Shown in pieces: positions 1 through 8,075 of a stretch of DNA of 64,000 bases. Position 1 is the first letter of the stretch, and each line of letters opens with the position of its first letter. Source of the stretch: Ignavibacteriaceae bacterium (GTDB taxonomy: Bacteria; Bacteroidota; Ignavibacteria; Ignavibacteriales; Ignavibacteriaceae); assembly GCA_023229425.1 (NCBI GenBank), contig JALNZG010000012.1, positions 18,449-82,448 of the forward strand, in the 5' to 3' direction. The notes beneath the pieces were generated by a model that saw nothing but the letters and a program-made list of their open reading frames with translations, searched no databases and was not told the DNA's origin. Both the position numbers and the translations under genes were made by a program.

Positions 1-2
1 CT

Positions 3-383
3 TCGTTGAATGTAAGGCTGAAGTTCCCTGTAGGCTGGACGTACATTGACCAAAATGTAAAAAAGAAATTGGATGGTGTAACTTTTTATGGCGATCCACA
101 AATTTTTAATCCGCCTCCTTATGTTCACCTTGAGGTAGTTGAAAAATACTTATTTAATCCATCCCGCTATAGCGAGAAAGCACAAAATTCAAATTATGAG
201 TATTACTTTAACGCTCCGGAGGAGCTTGAAGGGATTTTCTCGCAAATTATTTACATTAAAACCGACATTGATGAAGATTTTATTATAAAACTTATAGTAA
301 AGGGAAAAGAGCCTTTTTATCGTTTTTTGCCGTCTTTCTGGGGAATTGTTCAATCTTTTGATTTTGGAAGCTCAATTTTTTAG
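3..383 (+). CDS. C-terminal part of an unrecognised protein (cut by window edge)
   Basis: The reading frame is open to the left edge, so this is the tail of a longer protein; the TTG at position 6 is probably internal. The visible 127 residues are rich in aromatic residues and alternating hydrophobics, with no signal peptide, membrane segment or motif that I recognise. It begins in a segment reading LNVRLKFPVGWTYIDQ and ends in FDFGSSIF. It sits about 115 bases upstream of the ribosomal protein operon, on the same strand, and is separated from it by a candidate promoter, so it is probably not part of that operon. Function unknown. Confidence 0.55.
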   Translation, partial: SLNVRLKFPVGWTYIDQNVKKKLDGVTFYGDPQIFNPPPYVHLEVVEKYLFNPSRYSEKAQNSNYEYYFNAPEELEGIFSQIIYIKTDIDEDFIIKLIVKGKEPFYRFLPSFWGIVQSFDFGSSIF

Positions 384-424
384 CAAATCCCGATTTTTAT
401 TCGTAAAATTGCTATTCAAAATAA

Positions 425-453
425 TTGACTTTTTAGTCTTGGAAGTTTATTTT
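425..453 (+). promoter_or_regulatory. candidate promoter for the rplM operon
   Basis: TTGACT at 425-430 and TATTTT at 448-453 are separated by exactly 17 bases, as in a sigma70-type promoter, about 45 bases before the GTG start of rplM. Primary sigma factors of the Bacteroidota often use a different consensus, so the assignment is tentative. Confidence 0.35.
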
Positions 454-498
454 TAAAGCCTTTATAAAAACGAATTTAAATATTCGGAGGAATTTTAC

Positions 499-939
499 GT
501 GAAACAAGAAAAATTGACCAGATTTATTAAACCTGAAGATGCTAATCAAAAATGGTATATTGTTGATGCTAAGGATCAAACGTTAGGAAGATTAGCTTCA
601 CAAGTTGCCCGCGTAATTCGCGGAAAAAGCAAAGCCACTTTTACTCCAAATATGGATACCGGTGATTTTGTAGTTGTTGTTAATGCCGAAAAAGTAAAAA
701 TTGCCGTTAAACGTCAAGAGATGAAAACTTATTATCATTACAGCGGTTATCCCGGCGGATTAAAAGAAAGAGCATATAAAGAAATGACAGTTAAAAAACC
801 TGAATGGGTTATAGAAACTGCCGTAAGAGGAATGCTTCCGAAAACAAGATTAGGAAGACAAATCTTCAAAAAATTAAAAGTGTACCGTGGAGCAGAACAT
901 CCACATTCAGCTCAAAAACCAGAAGTATTAAGTTTTTAA
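499..939 (+). CDS. rplM: 50S ribosomal protein L13
   Basis: At 146 residues this has the family's normal length. It carries the L13 pattern of WYIVDAKDQTLGRLASQVA near the N-terminus and the RGMLPKTRLGRQIFKKLKVY segment near residues 112-131. L13 binds 23S rRNA early in large-subunit assembly. Translation starts at GTG 499, preceded by a strong Shine-Dalgarno sequence CGGAGG at 485-490. It is the first gene of the operon, and rpsI follows after 10 bases; the rplM-rpsI pair is nearly universal in bacteria. The short extra reading frame overlapping its 3' end is a shadow. Confidence 0.98.
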   Translation: MKQEKLTRFIKPEDANQKWYIVDAKDQTLGRLASQVARVIRGKSKATFTPNMDTGDFVVVVNAEKVKIAVKRQEMKTYYHYSGYPGGLKERAYKEMTVKKPEWVIETAVRGMLPKTRLGRQIFKKLKVYRGAEHPHSAQKPEVLSF

Positions 940-949
940 CGGAGAAGAA

Positions 950-1336
950 ATGGCAGATCAAATTTTTGTTGGAAGAAGAAAAACAGCTGTAGCTCGTGTT
1001 ATTCTGAGAAGCGGAACCGGAATTATTACCGTTAACGGTAAAGCATTTGAACAAGCTTTCCCTGAAGCGGTTAGTCGCGAAGATATTCTTGGACCTTTTA
1101 TTGTTACCGATACTCAAGGGAAATATGACGTTTCTACTAAAGTAGCTGGCGGCGGAATAACCGGTCAGGCGCAGGCAATTCGTTTAGGAATTGCAAGATC
1201 GCTTGAATCTATTGATGGAAATTATCGTCCAAAATTAAAAGAAGCCGGATTTATGACAAGAGACCCGAGAATGGTCGAACGCAAAAAATACGGACAACCA
1301 AAAGCACGAAAAAGATTTCAATTTTCTAAAAGATAA
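950..1336 (+). CDS. rpsI: 30S ribosomal protein S9
   Basis: This 128-residue protein is a full-length S9, with GRRKTAVARV near the N-terminus and the basic C-terminal tail KKYGQPKARKRFQFSKR, which in the ribosome reaches toward the P-site tRNA. The start ATG at 950 has an upstream GGAGAAG Shine-Dalgarno sequence just after the rplM stop codon, so the two genes are co-transcribed and probably translationally coupled. A gap of about 115 bases with a small GC hairpin separates it from rpsB. Confidence 0.98.
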   Translation: MADQIFVGRRKTAVARVILRSGTGIITVNGKAFEQAFPEAVSREDILGPFIVTDTQGKYDVSTKVAGGGITGQAQAIRLGIARSLESIDGNYRPKLKEAGFMTRDPRMVERKKYGQPKARKRFQFSKR

Positions 1337-1388
1337 TTTTTTTAAGTATTTAATTAATCATCCATACTTTCAGATTTACCTCCTGTGT

Positions 1389-1406
1389 CCCCGCCTTATG
1401 CGGGGG
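1389..1406. repeat. small GC palindrome between rpsI and rpsB
   Basis: CCCCGC (1389-1394) pairs with GCGGGG (1400-1405) around a five-base loop in otherwise AT-rich DNA. No T-run follows, so it does not look like a terminator. Similar CCGCC-type palindromes occur near 2229, 8024, 42704 and 63973. Confidence 0.5.
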
Positions 1407-1453
1407 TGAAAGGTAAAGTAGAAGAAAGTAGAAGTAAAACAGGAGCATATTCT

Positions 1454-2221
1454 ATGAACAAAGTAGATCTCACTACTCTTATTGAAGCAGGCGCCCATTT
1501 CGGACACTTGACCCGTCGCTGGAATCCCAAAATGAAACCATATATTTTTATGGAAAAAAACGGGATTCACATTATCGATTTAAAAAAATCTCAAGCTCTC
1601 TTACAATCAGCCGCAGAGAAAATATTCAATCTTACTTCCGAAGGGAAGAAAGTTTTGTTTGTCGGCACAAAAAAACAAGCAAAAAATATTATTGAAACTG
1701 AAGCCCGACGTAGTGACCAATATTGGGTTACTGAACGCTGGCTCGGTGGGATGCTTACTAATTTTTCTACAATAAGAAAAAGTATTAAGAGACTCCATTC
1801 AATTGAAAAGCAGGAAATTGATGGTACGTTTGAGAAAATTACTAAGAAGGAAAGATTATTCCTTTCACGTGAAAAAGATAAGCTGAAAAAAGTGTTGGAA
1901 GGTATTGAGAATATGAACAAACTTCCAAATGCACTCTTCGTTGTTGATGTGAAGAAAGAATCGATTGCCGTGCAGGAAGCCAAAAGACTTAATATTCCTG
2001 TTTATGCTGTTGTAGATACAAACTGCGATCCTGATCCAATAGATTATGTTATCCCGGCAAATGATGATGCTGTTAAGACAATCGAGTTAATAACTAAGTT
2101 GTTGGCTGATTCATGTATCGAAGGCGAAGCAAAAGGGAAAGAAGTTAAAGCTGAGGAAGGCGCTTCAACCGAACGAGTGAAAAAAGAAAAAGAATTAGAA
2201 AATAAAGAAGTATCTAAATAA
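1454..2221 (+). CDS. rpsB: 30S ribosomal protein S2
   Basis: S2 binds the head/body junction of the small subunit. The protein begins MNKVDLTTLIEAGAHFGHLT, the standard S2 opening, so I place the start at ATG 1454, which has AGGAG at 1441-1445 upstream. The open frame extends further 5' to 1385, but that part is not S2-like and runs through a palindrome. The 255-residue product has the normal core plus a lysine/glutamate-rich tail of about 30 residues. The rpsB-tsf-pyrH-frr order that begins here is widely conserved. Confidence 0.97.
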   Translation: MNKVDLTTLIEAGAHFGHLTRRWNPKMKPYIFMEKNGIHIIDLKKSQALLQSAAEKIFNLTSEGKKVLFVGTKKQAKNIIETEARRSDQYWVTERWLGGMLTNFSTIRKSIKRLHSIEKQEIDGTFEKITKKERLFLSREKDKLKKVLEGIENMNKLPNALFVVDVKKESIAVQEAKRLNIPVYAVVDTNCDPDPIDYVIPANDDAVKTIELITKLLADSCIEGEAKGKEVKAEEGASTERVKKEKELENKEVSK

Positions 2222-2228
2222 TTATTTT

Positions 2229-2249
2229 CCTGCCTTGTCGTGAGGCGGG
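2229..2249. repeat. GC palindrome just upstream of tsf
   Basis: CCTGCC (2229-2234) pairs imperfectly with GGCGGG (2244-2249) directly before the tsf ribosome-binding site (AAGAAGGA). It sits between rpsB and tsf without a T-run, so it is more likely a dispersed palindrome or an mRNA-processing hairpin than a terminator. Confidence 0.45.
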
Positions 2250-2269
2250 TGCGAAGAAGGATCATTAAA

Positions 2270-3130
2270 ATGGCAATTACTGCTAAAGATGTAAATGAAC
2301 TGCGCCTTAAAACAGGTGCAGGAATGATGGATTGTAAAAAAGCTTTAACTGAAGCCGAAGGTAACATAGAAAAAGCTATTGATATTTTAAGAAAAAAGGG
2401 AGCTGCAGTTGCCGCTAAACGCGCTGATAAAGCCGCTAATGAAGGCGTTGTACTTACGTCAATTTCTGAAGATAAAAAGACAGGTTTCATTGTTGAGGTG
2501 AATTGTGAAACGGATTTTGTCGCTAAGTCGGATGACTTTATTGCTTTTACAAATTTTGTTTTAGAAAAAACTCAACTTCATAAACCTACTTCAGTTGATG
2601 AATTATTTGCTAAGGAGGTCTCTCTTCAAACTAAATTAGACGAAATTGTTGGAAAAATCGGAGAAAAAGTAGTTATATCCCGCATCGGAATTACCACTGC
2701 TGAAAATGGGTATGTTGCAGAGTATGTTCATCCCGGTGCAAAATTGGGTGTTATCATTACTTTTGGAAATATTGCCGAGGATAAATTTGATCTACTTACC
2801 GGCATTTCAAAAGATATTTCTATGCAAGTTGCTGCTATGAAACCGCTTTCAGTATATCGTGAAGAAGTTGACCAAAATGTTATAGACAAAGAAATTGAAA
2901 TCTATAAAGAGCTTGCACGAAAAGAAGGCAAACCGGAACAAATTCTTGAAAAAATTGCAACTGGTAGAATTAATAAATTCTATCAGGAAAATTGTCTTAA
3001 TGAACAAGCGTTCATTAAAGATAATACAAAAACGGTTGGCGATCTCTTAAAAGAAATAAACGCAAAAGCCGGTACTGAAGTGAAGATAAATTCATTTCTG
3101 CGTTATCATCTTAGTGATGAAAAAAAATAA
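2270..3130 (+). CDS. tsf: translation elongation factor Ts
   Basis: EF-Ts is the nucleotide-exchange factor that recycles EF-Tu-GDP. The 286-residue protein has the N-terminal UBA-like motif LRLKTGAGMMDCKKAL and the conserved NCETDFVAK motif near residue 80. The open frame continues upstream to 2240, but ATG 2270 begins the canonical MAITAKDVNELR sequence and has AGAAGGA upstream, so I take it as the start. It is followed by a strong hairpin terminator at 3139-3169, which may attenuate rather than fully separate tsf from pyrH. Confidence 0.98.
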   Translation: MAITAKDVNELRLKTGAGMMDCKKALTEAEGNIEKAIDILRKKGAAVAAKRADKAANEGVVLTSISEDKKTGFIVEVNCETDFVAKSDDFIAFTNFVLEKTQLHKPTSVDELFAKEVSLQTKLDEIVGKIGEKVVISRIGITTAENGYVAEYVHPGAKLGVIITFGNIAEDKFDLLTGISKDISMQVAAMKPLSVYREEVDQNVIDKEIEIYKELARKEGKPEQILEKIATGRINKFYQENCLNEQAFIKDNTKTVGDLLKEINAKAGTEVKINSFLRYHLSDEKK

Positions 3131-3138
3131 CTCTTTAT

Positions 3139-3169
3139 AAAAGGTCTTCATTACGTAAGACCTTTTTTT
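3139..3169 (+). terminator. intrinsic terminator after tsf
   Basis: AAGGTCTT (3141-3148) and AAGACCTT (3157-3164) form a perfect eight-base stem, followed by a run of T. It lies only 20 bases before the pyrH start, so pyrH-frr transcription requires read-through or a promoter within this gap. Confidence 0.85.
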
Positions 3170-3187
3170 ATGTTTAAAGGAAATAAT

Positions 3188-3904
3188 ATGCAGACACTCA
3201 AGTATAAAAGAATTCTTCTAAAGTTAAGCGGCGAATCATTAATGGGGAAAAAGGGATACGGTATTGATCCTGAAGTTCTTGATTTTTTTGCGGATGAAAT
3301 TATCGCCATAAATAAACTTGGAGTTCAAATTGGAGTAGTGATTGGTGGAGGAAATATTTTCCGTGGTCTTAACGCCAGCGATCAAGGTATCGGGAGAGTT
3401 ACCGGAGATCAAATGGGAATGCTCGCAACCGTTATCAATTCATTAGCTCTTCAAAATTCAATTGAAAAAAAAGGTACTTATTCCCGATTAATGAGTTCAA
3501 TTAAAATGGATGAGATTGCCGAACCTTATATCCGGAGAAGAGCAATTCGTCATTTAGAAAAAGGACGTATTGTTATTTTTGGCGCCGGCACTGGGCATCC
3601 TTATTTCAGTACTGATACCGCAGCATCATTACGTGCGGTTGAAATGGAAGCTGATGTTATTATTAAAGGAACCCGTGTTGACGGTGTGTTTGATGCTGAT
3701 CCGGAAAAAGTACCCGGCGCTTTAAAGTTCAATTCGATTTCTTACATCGATATTTTAAAGAAAAATCTTCGCGTAATGGATCTAACCGCCATCAGTTTGT
3801 GCCAGGAAAACAAATTACCTCTTGTAGTTTTTAATATGGATAAACCCGGAAATTTGACTGCACTAATTAAAGGAGAAAATGTCGGCACGGTAGTGCAAGA
3901 ATAA
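3188..3904 (+). CDS. pyrH: UMP kinase
   Basis: PyrH phosphorylates UMP to UDP with ATP in pyrimidine nucleotide synthesis. The 238-residue protein belongs to the amino-acid-kinase fold family, with LKLSGESLMG near the N-terminus, GGGNIFRG around residues 57-64 and the GTGHPYFSTDTAASLRA segment near residue 137. ATG 3188 is preferred over ATG 3170 because AAAGGA sits just upstream of it and the protein then begins at the usual place. pyrH directly precedes frr, as in most bacteria. Confidence 0.97.
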   Translation: MQTLKYKRILLKLSGESLMGKKGYGIDPEVLDFFADEIIAINKLGVQIGVVIGGGNIFRGLNASDQGIGRVTGDQMGMLATVINSLALQNSIEKKGTYSRLMSSIKMDEIAEPYIRRRAIRHLEKGRIVIFGAGTGHPYFSTDTAASLRAVEMEADVIIKGTRVDGVFDADPEKVPGALKFNSISYIDILKKNLRVMDLTAISLCQENKLPLVVFNMDKPGNLTALIKGENVGTVVQE

Positions 3905-3954
3905 AAAGATTTTATTATTTTTTTACTACTACTTTGAAACATTTTGAGGTTTTT

Positions 3955-4509
3955 ATGGAACAGATACTTAAAGAAACAAGATCAAAAATGGATAAATCCA
4001 TTGATGCGTTGCGAAGTGAATTATCCAGGATCAGAACCGGAAAAGCAACTACAGCTTTGCTGGATAATATTAAAGTCGATTATTATGGAACACTTACTCC
4101 ACTTCGGCAAGTTGCTAACGTTACGGTTTTAGACAGTCACGCTTTGTCTGTTACGCCCTGGGACAAATCACAAATTCAAGTGATTGATAAAGCCATTCTT
4201 AATGCTGATTTAGGTCTTAACCCCGTAAGTGACGGAACTAATTTGAAAATTCCTATTCCTCTTTTAACTGAGGAAAGAAGAAAAGATTTAGTAAAACTTA
4301 TTAAAAAATTCGGTGAAGAGTCTAGAATTGCGATCCGTAACGTCAGGCGGGATGGGAACGAACATTTGAAAAGAGCAGAAAAAGAAAAAAAGATTACGGA
4401 AGATGAATTAAAAGATGCTGAAGATAAAACACAAAAATTAACCAACGAACATATCGCATTGATTGATGAGATCCTTAAACATAAAGAAAAAGAAATAATG
4501 GAAGTTTAA
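3955..4509 (+). CDS. frr: ribosome recycling factor
   Basis: RRF splits the post-termination ribosome together with EF-G. The 184-residue product has the standard length and the signatures LSRIRTGKATTALLDNIKVDYYG and KKFGEESRIAIRNVRRDGN. The start is ATG 3955 with GAGG at 3945-3948 upstream; the TTG at 3934 that extends the frame is unlikely. It is the last gene of the translation operon and is followed by a strong intrinsic terminator. Confidence 0.97.
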   Translation: MEQILKETRSKMDKSIDALRSELSRIRTGKATTALLDNIKVDYYGTLTPLRQVANVTVLDSHALSVTPWDKSQIQVIDKAILNADLGLNPVSDGTNLKIPIPLLTEERRKDLVKLIKKFGEESRIAIRNVRRDGNEHLKRAEKEKKITEDELKDAEDKTQKLTNEHIALIDEILKHKEKEIMEV

Positions 4510-4532
4510 GGATTATTCTGGAGCCTTGAATT

Positions 4533-4560
4533 CTTTCCCGCCCCGTGCGGGAATTTTTTT
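4533..4560 (+). terminator. intrinsic terminator after frr
   Basis: TTCCCGC (4535-4541) pairs with GCGGGAA (4547-4553) across a five-base loop, followed by seven T. It ends the rplM-frr operon. Confidence 0.88.
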
Positions 4561-4656
4561 AAATGTACTTCACTTTATTATTTTTTCAATCAACTAAAAT
4601 CTTTCCTCAAAATTTTCTAACTTTCTATTGAAGATTTCGTAAAATGAGAAAAATCA

Positions 4657-5280
4657 ATGGTTAAAAATGTTCTATTATTTACAGGAGGATTAATCCTCTT
4701 TTTAACCGGATGTGTATCATACGGGATTCTCCTTAATTTAAGAGAAAAACCTCTTCAACAAGAAATGGCGATGAAAGGTTTAGTAAAAGTCGAAAACGCT
4801 AGAATTGTAATTAACCGGAATACTTTTGAACTATTTCTGTATTCTGATACGCTCTTAGTAAAAAAATACCGCGCCGTATTTGGCAGAAATCCCCGGCAAA
4901 AAAGTAATGCAGAAGACAATGCTACCCCCATCGGCACATATAAAATTTGCGAGATATTTACTAAGCACAAGTATTGGAAACAATTTAAGTTAACATATCC
5001 AAACCTACAAGATGTTGAAACCGGTTTGACGAGTGGAAGCATTAGCCAAAGCGAATATGAAAAACTACGGTTCGATAATAATTATGGAAATTGTGTGAAC
5101 GCCGGAACAAAACTCGGCGGAAATGTTGGAATACACGGTATAGGCGAATTAAATTTTATCTTTAAGAATTTGCCCTTTGTATTTAATTGGACTGACGGCT
5201 CAATTGCCGTTAGTAACGAAAATATTGACGAACTTTATAACGTTATAACGAAAGGAACAGAAGTTGTTATCATTAAATAA
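4657..5280 (+). CDS. L,D-transpeptidase (YkuD) family protein with Ser in place of the catalytic Cys
   Basis: The 207-residue protein has an N-terminal hydrophobic segment (residues 5-25, ending LTGC, a possible lipobox) and a YkuD-like domain from about residue 46 to the end. YkuD enzymes cross-link peptidoglycan or attach lipoproteins to it through a cysteine. The conserved histidine is present in GIHG (His160). At the position of the usual G-C-I motif the sequence is WTDGSIAVSN: codon 5200-5202 is TCA, giving Ser182. The enzyme may be inactive, use serine, or have another role. It overlaps the next gene by 17 bases, so the two are translationally coupled. Confidence 0.8.
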   Translation: MVKNVLLFTGGLILFLTGCVSYGILLNLREKPLQQEMAMKGLVKVENARIVINRNTFELFLYSDTLLVKKYRAVFGRNPRQKSNAEDNATPIGTYKICEIFTKHKYWKQFKLTYPNLQDVETGLTSGSISQSEYEKLRFDNNYGNCVNAGTKLGGNVGIHGIGELNFIFKNLPFVFNWTDGSIAVSNENIDELYNVITKGTEVVIIK

Positions 5281-5890
5281 AACAGTATTAGCCGGAATTA
5301 TTTTTCTATTCTTACTTATCTTAATTGGCTGTGATAGTGAATCGAAAAACCCATCTACTCCAATTGAAGATTATCTTAGCGACAATCAAATGCTTCTTGC
5401 TCATCTCAAGAAAAACTTTGATCCTCAAACGGAAGTTGCATTATACAGTCAGTTTGATACCGATTCAAGTAAAGAAATATTAGCAGTAAAAGAAACGAAA
5501 CCGTCGAAGACGGATAAATGGGGTTTGAAAATTCAACTTTTATCCTCAGACTCTTTAAAAAAGAAAGATGAAGTTTTTCTCCCGGAGATGTCAACAACAG
5601 AGAGTATTTGTACAACCCAGCGACTAGATTCCATTTCTTACGATCTATTTTATTTTAACTCGGGGAGTTTTTATATAGGCTCAAGCGGAGGAGAAATATT
5701 TGCTTATCTCGTTGATTTCCCGCAGAAACAAACATATTATACGCACTTAATTATAAGCGCCAATAAACCTGCTGCTCTTTTCTTTTCAAAGAATTGCGGG
5801 GAGCAAAAGGTGAAAGATTTTTTCCTAAATCTGTTCAAAATTGATTACCCCGAACTTGTAGTTAGTCAAAAAGATATTTCATCAGAATAA
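5264..5890 (+). CDS. predicted lipoprotein of unknown function
   Basis: This 208-residue protein has a classic lipoprotein signal: a hydrophobic stretch IIFLFLLILIG followed by Cys and Asp-Ser-Glu. The rest is soluble and I do not recognise a domain. The likely start is TTG 5264, which has AAAGGAA upstream and overlaps the end of the YkuD gene by 17 bases; no ATG is available before the signal sequence. Its position between an L,D-transpeptidase-like gene and an outer-membrane assembly gene suggests an envelope role, but that is inference only. Confidence 0.7.
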   Translation: MLSLNKTVLAGIIFLFLLILIGCDSESKNPSTPIEDYLSDNQMLLAHLKKNFDPQTEVALYSQFDTDSSKEILAVKETKPSKTDKWGLKIQLLSSDSLKKKDEVFLPEMSTTESICTTQRLDSISYDLFYFNSGSFYIGSSGGEIFAYLVDFPQKQTYYTHLIISANKPAALFFSKNCGEQKVKDFFLNLFKIDYPELVVSQKDISSE

Positions 5891-5896
5891 ATTCCG

Positions 5897-7927
5897 TTGC
5901 CACCTTTGACAAAAACATTTTTTTTATTTGCAATTTTTATTTCTTTTTCTTTTACGTCTGCTCAAGAGGCGAATAAGGTTGAACTTACTTCCATAGATTT
6001 TATCGGCAATTCCACATATTCTTCCTCATTGCTTCGAGATGTTATTTCATCAAAAGAAACACCCAGCTGGTTCTGGAAATTTCTCAATTCGATTAGCAGT
6101 AGTATAGGAAAAGAGGCGGTTTATTTTGATAGTCTCTCTCTTCACGAGGATATTACTGCGTTAAATAATTTTTACAATGTAAACGGATTTTTTAAGGCGA
6201 ATTTTTCTTACACATTTAAGATTGATACTGTTCAAAGAAATGCTTCGGTAACTTTTCAAATTAAAGAAAGGCAAGCATCCACATTTTCAGAAATTAAATT
6301 GATCGGTTTGGAAGCTTTACCGAAAGAATTAACCGAAGCAATATTTAAGGATTTTAACATTTCAAAAAAAGAACAATTTTCCCAATTTCTTTTAAAGAGC
6401 AATATTGATGCGATCATTTACAATTTGAATACTTCCGGGTATATGCTTGCCGCTTTTGATAGTTCTATTATTGAAAAAGATACGATTGATAACCGGGCAA
6501 ATGTCAATGTCTATTTCAAACTTAGACTGCGGTACAAAATCAGCGAAGTACAAATTGAAAAGAAAGGTGAAGGAAGCGACTTTGTTGAAACGGATTTGTT
6601 AAAAGACCTTGTCGGTATCAAACAAGATGAATTTTATAATTCAGAAAAAATCCGGCAAAGCCAGGTTCGTTTATATCGAACCGGACTTTTCAATTATGTG
6701 CAAGTTATTCCCATAACCGAAGACACTTCAGGACATTTTGTTCCTCTAAAAGTTGTCGGCAGTATCGGCAAAATGAATGAACTTGCCCCCGAATTGATTA
6801 TGAACAATCAGCAAAGTACTTTTAATCTTGGTTTGGGTGCAACCTTTATACGTAAAAATTTTTTAGGACATGCAAGAAAATTAACGTTAACAAGTGCTTT
6901 CGGTGTTCAAGATTTATGGCAAATTAATTTCGGAAAAGTGATAAAAGCTTTTACTTTAAGAGATACTTCGTTGGCGGGTTATTTCGATTCAAAATTAAAA
7001 ATTGAACAACCATATGTTTTTAATAAACCAATTTTCGGAATTCTCGAAGGATATTTTACTCTCCGGAAAGATGCGGTTTCTAACAAAAGAAATTACGGCG
7101 GTAAACTCAGTTTTGAATTTGAATTACCAGCTAAGAGTTTTATCAATTTCTTGTCTTCATATTATAATATTGAAATTGCAGATGAAATCTTCTTTCTTAC
7201 CGACCGAGAATTAACAAGAAGTCAAACGTTATCAATTCTTGGGTTGGATCTTCGTTCAATTAAAACACTAAATCCTCTTTTCCCTGCTAATGGGTATAAT
7301 TTGTCAGTTGCTTTAGAGGAAGCCAATTCAATTCCTTATTTCATTTCCCGCATAACGAATAAAGCGTACACTACTCCGCTCTATTACAAAACACAAATTA
7401 CTTTTGCAAAATATTTGGCAACAAATAAAAAAGAAACTTCGGTACTTGGATTAAAATTAAAAACCGGTTACTTGCGCGCCTATCGTGGAAATGAACTCGA
7501 TGTTCCAACAACAAAAAAGTTTTTTGCAGGCGGCAGCAACTCAATAAGGGGATGGCGCGCTCGTGAGCTTTCTCCAAAGGTTGAAGTTCCGGTTTTGAAT
7601 GAAGCTACCAATACAATGGAATCAGTACTTCTTGAGGGGGGAAGTTTTTTACTGGAAGCTTCAACCGAGTACAGATATAAGCTAACCGAATCAATCGGAG
7701 TAACAACTTTTGTAGATTTTGGGAATACGTGGAGCAATGTTAAAAAAACAAGAATAAGTGAAATTGCTATTGCCTCAGGTTTTGGATTTAGATATTACAC
7801 CATGATTGCACCGTTTCGGATAGATTTTGGCTTTAAATCCTACGACCCGTACTCTGATAAACGGCTTTTTAAGCGAAAATTCTTCGATTTGATGGAATTT
7901 CATTTCGGTATAGGGGAAGCGTTTTAA
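5897..7927 (+). CDS. Omp85-superfamily outer membrane protein (BamA/TamA-like)
   Basis: The 676-residue protein has a signal peptide (cleavage after about residue 22, FTSAQ), POTRA-like repeats in roughly residues 28-290, and a C-terminal beta-barrel. The barrel includes the Omp85 hallmark GGSNSIRGW at residues 545-553, the conserved loop-6 region (VRGF/IRGW) of BamA, TamA and FhaC. Family members insert or translocate outer-membrane proteins. Whether this is BamA itself or a second TamA-like paralogue cannot be decided here; it is shorter than a typical five-POTRA BamA. The start is TTG 5897, six bases after the lipoprotein stop, with no strong ribosome-binding site, suggesting coupling. Confidence 0.85.
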   Translation: MPPLTKTFFLFAIFISFSFTSAQEANKVELTSIDFIGNSTYSSSLLRDVISSKETPSWFWKFLNSISSSIGKEAVYFDSLSLHEDITALNNFYNVNGFFKANFSYTFKIDTVQRNASVTFQIKERQASTFSEIKLIGLEALPKELTEAIFKDFNISKKEQFSQFLLKSNIDAIIYNLNTSGYMLAAFDSSIIEKDTIDNRANVNVYFKLRLRYKISEVQIEKKGEGSDFVETDLLKDLVGIKQDEFYNSEKIRQSQVRLYRTGLFNYVQVIPITEDTSGHFVPLKVVGSIGKMNELAPELIMNNQQSTFNLGLGATFIRKNFLGHARKLTLTSAFGVQDLWQINFGKVIKAFTLRDTSLAGYFDSKLKIEQPYVFNKPIFGILEGYFTLRKDAVSNKRNYGGKLSFEFELPAKSFINFLSSYYNIEIADEIFFLTDRELTRSQTLSILGLDLRSIKTLNPLFPANGYNLSVALEEANSIPYFISRITNKAYTTPLYYKTQITFAKYLATNKKETSVLGLKLKTGYLRAYRGNELDVPTTKKFFAGGSNSIRGWRARELSPKVEVPVLNEATNTMESVLLEGGSFLLEASTEYRYKLTESIGVTTFVDFGNTWSNVKKTRISEIAIASGFGFRYYTMIAPFRIDFGFKSYDPYSDKRLFKRKFFDLMEFHFGIGEAF

Positions 7928-8023
7928 TGGCTTGGTTACCTCTCGGTTTTTCTTTATTTTTGTACCCATTAGTAGAAAAAACAAATAATAAATCCCAAAT
8001 AACAAATTCCTTTTGATTTTTTG

Positions 8024-8036
8024 TTCGCCTGGCGAA
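8024..8036. repeat. short palindrome upstream of yicC
   Basis: TTCGCC and GGCGAA surround a single T. This resembles the palindrome at 42704-42717 and may belong to a dispersed CCGCC/GGCGG family. Confidence 0.4.
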
Positions 8037-8075
8037 TTGCTTTTTGTGATTTTCGGTTTATCTGAGGTAGGAATT

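Noticed and set aside
1591..1983. Minus-strand open frame opposite rpsB
   Set aside because: It is an antisense shadow of a well-supported ribosomal gene, with serine/phenylalanine-rich low-information sequence.
3170..3187. Upstream ATG at 3170 as the pyrH start
   Set aside because: It lies in the tail of the tsf terminator and before the Shine-Dalgarno sequence; ATG 3188 fits the family.
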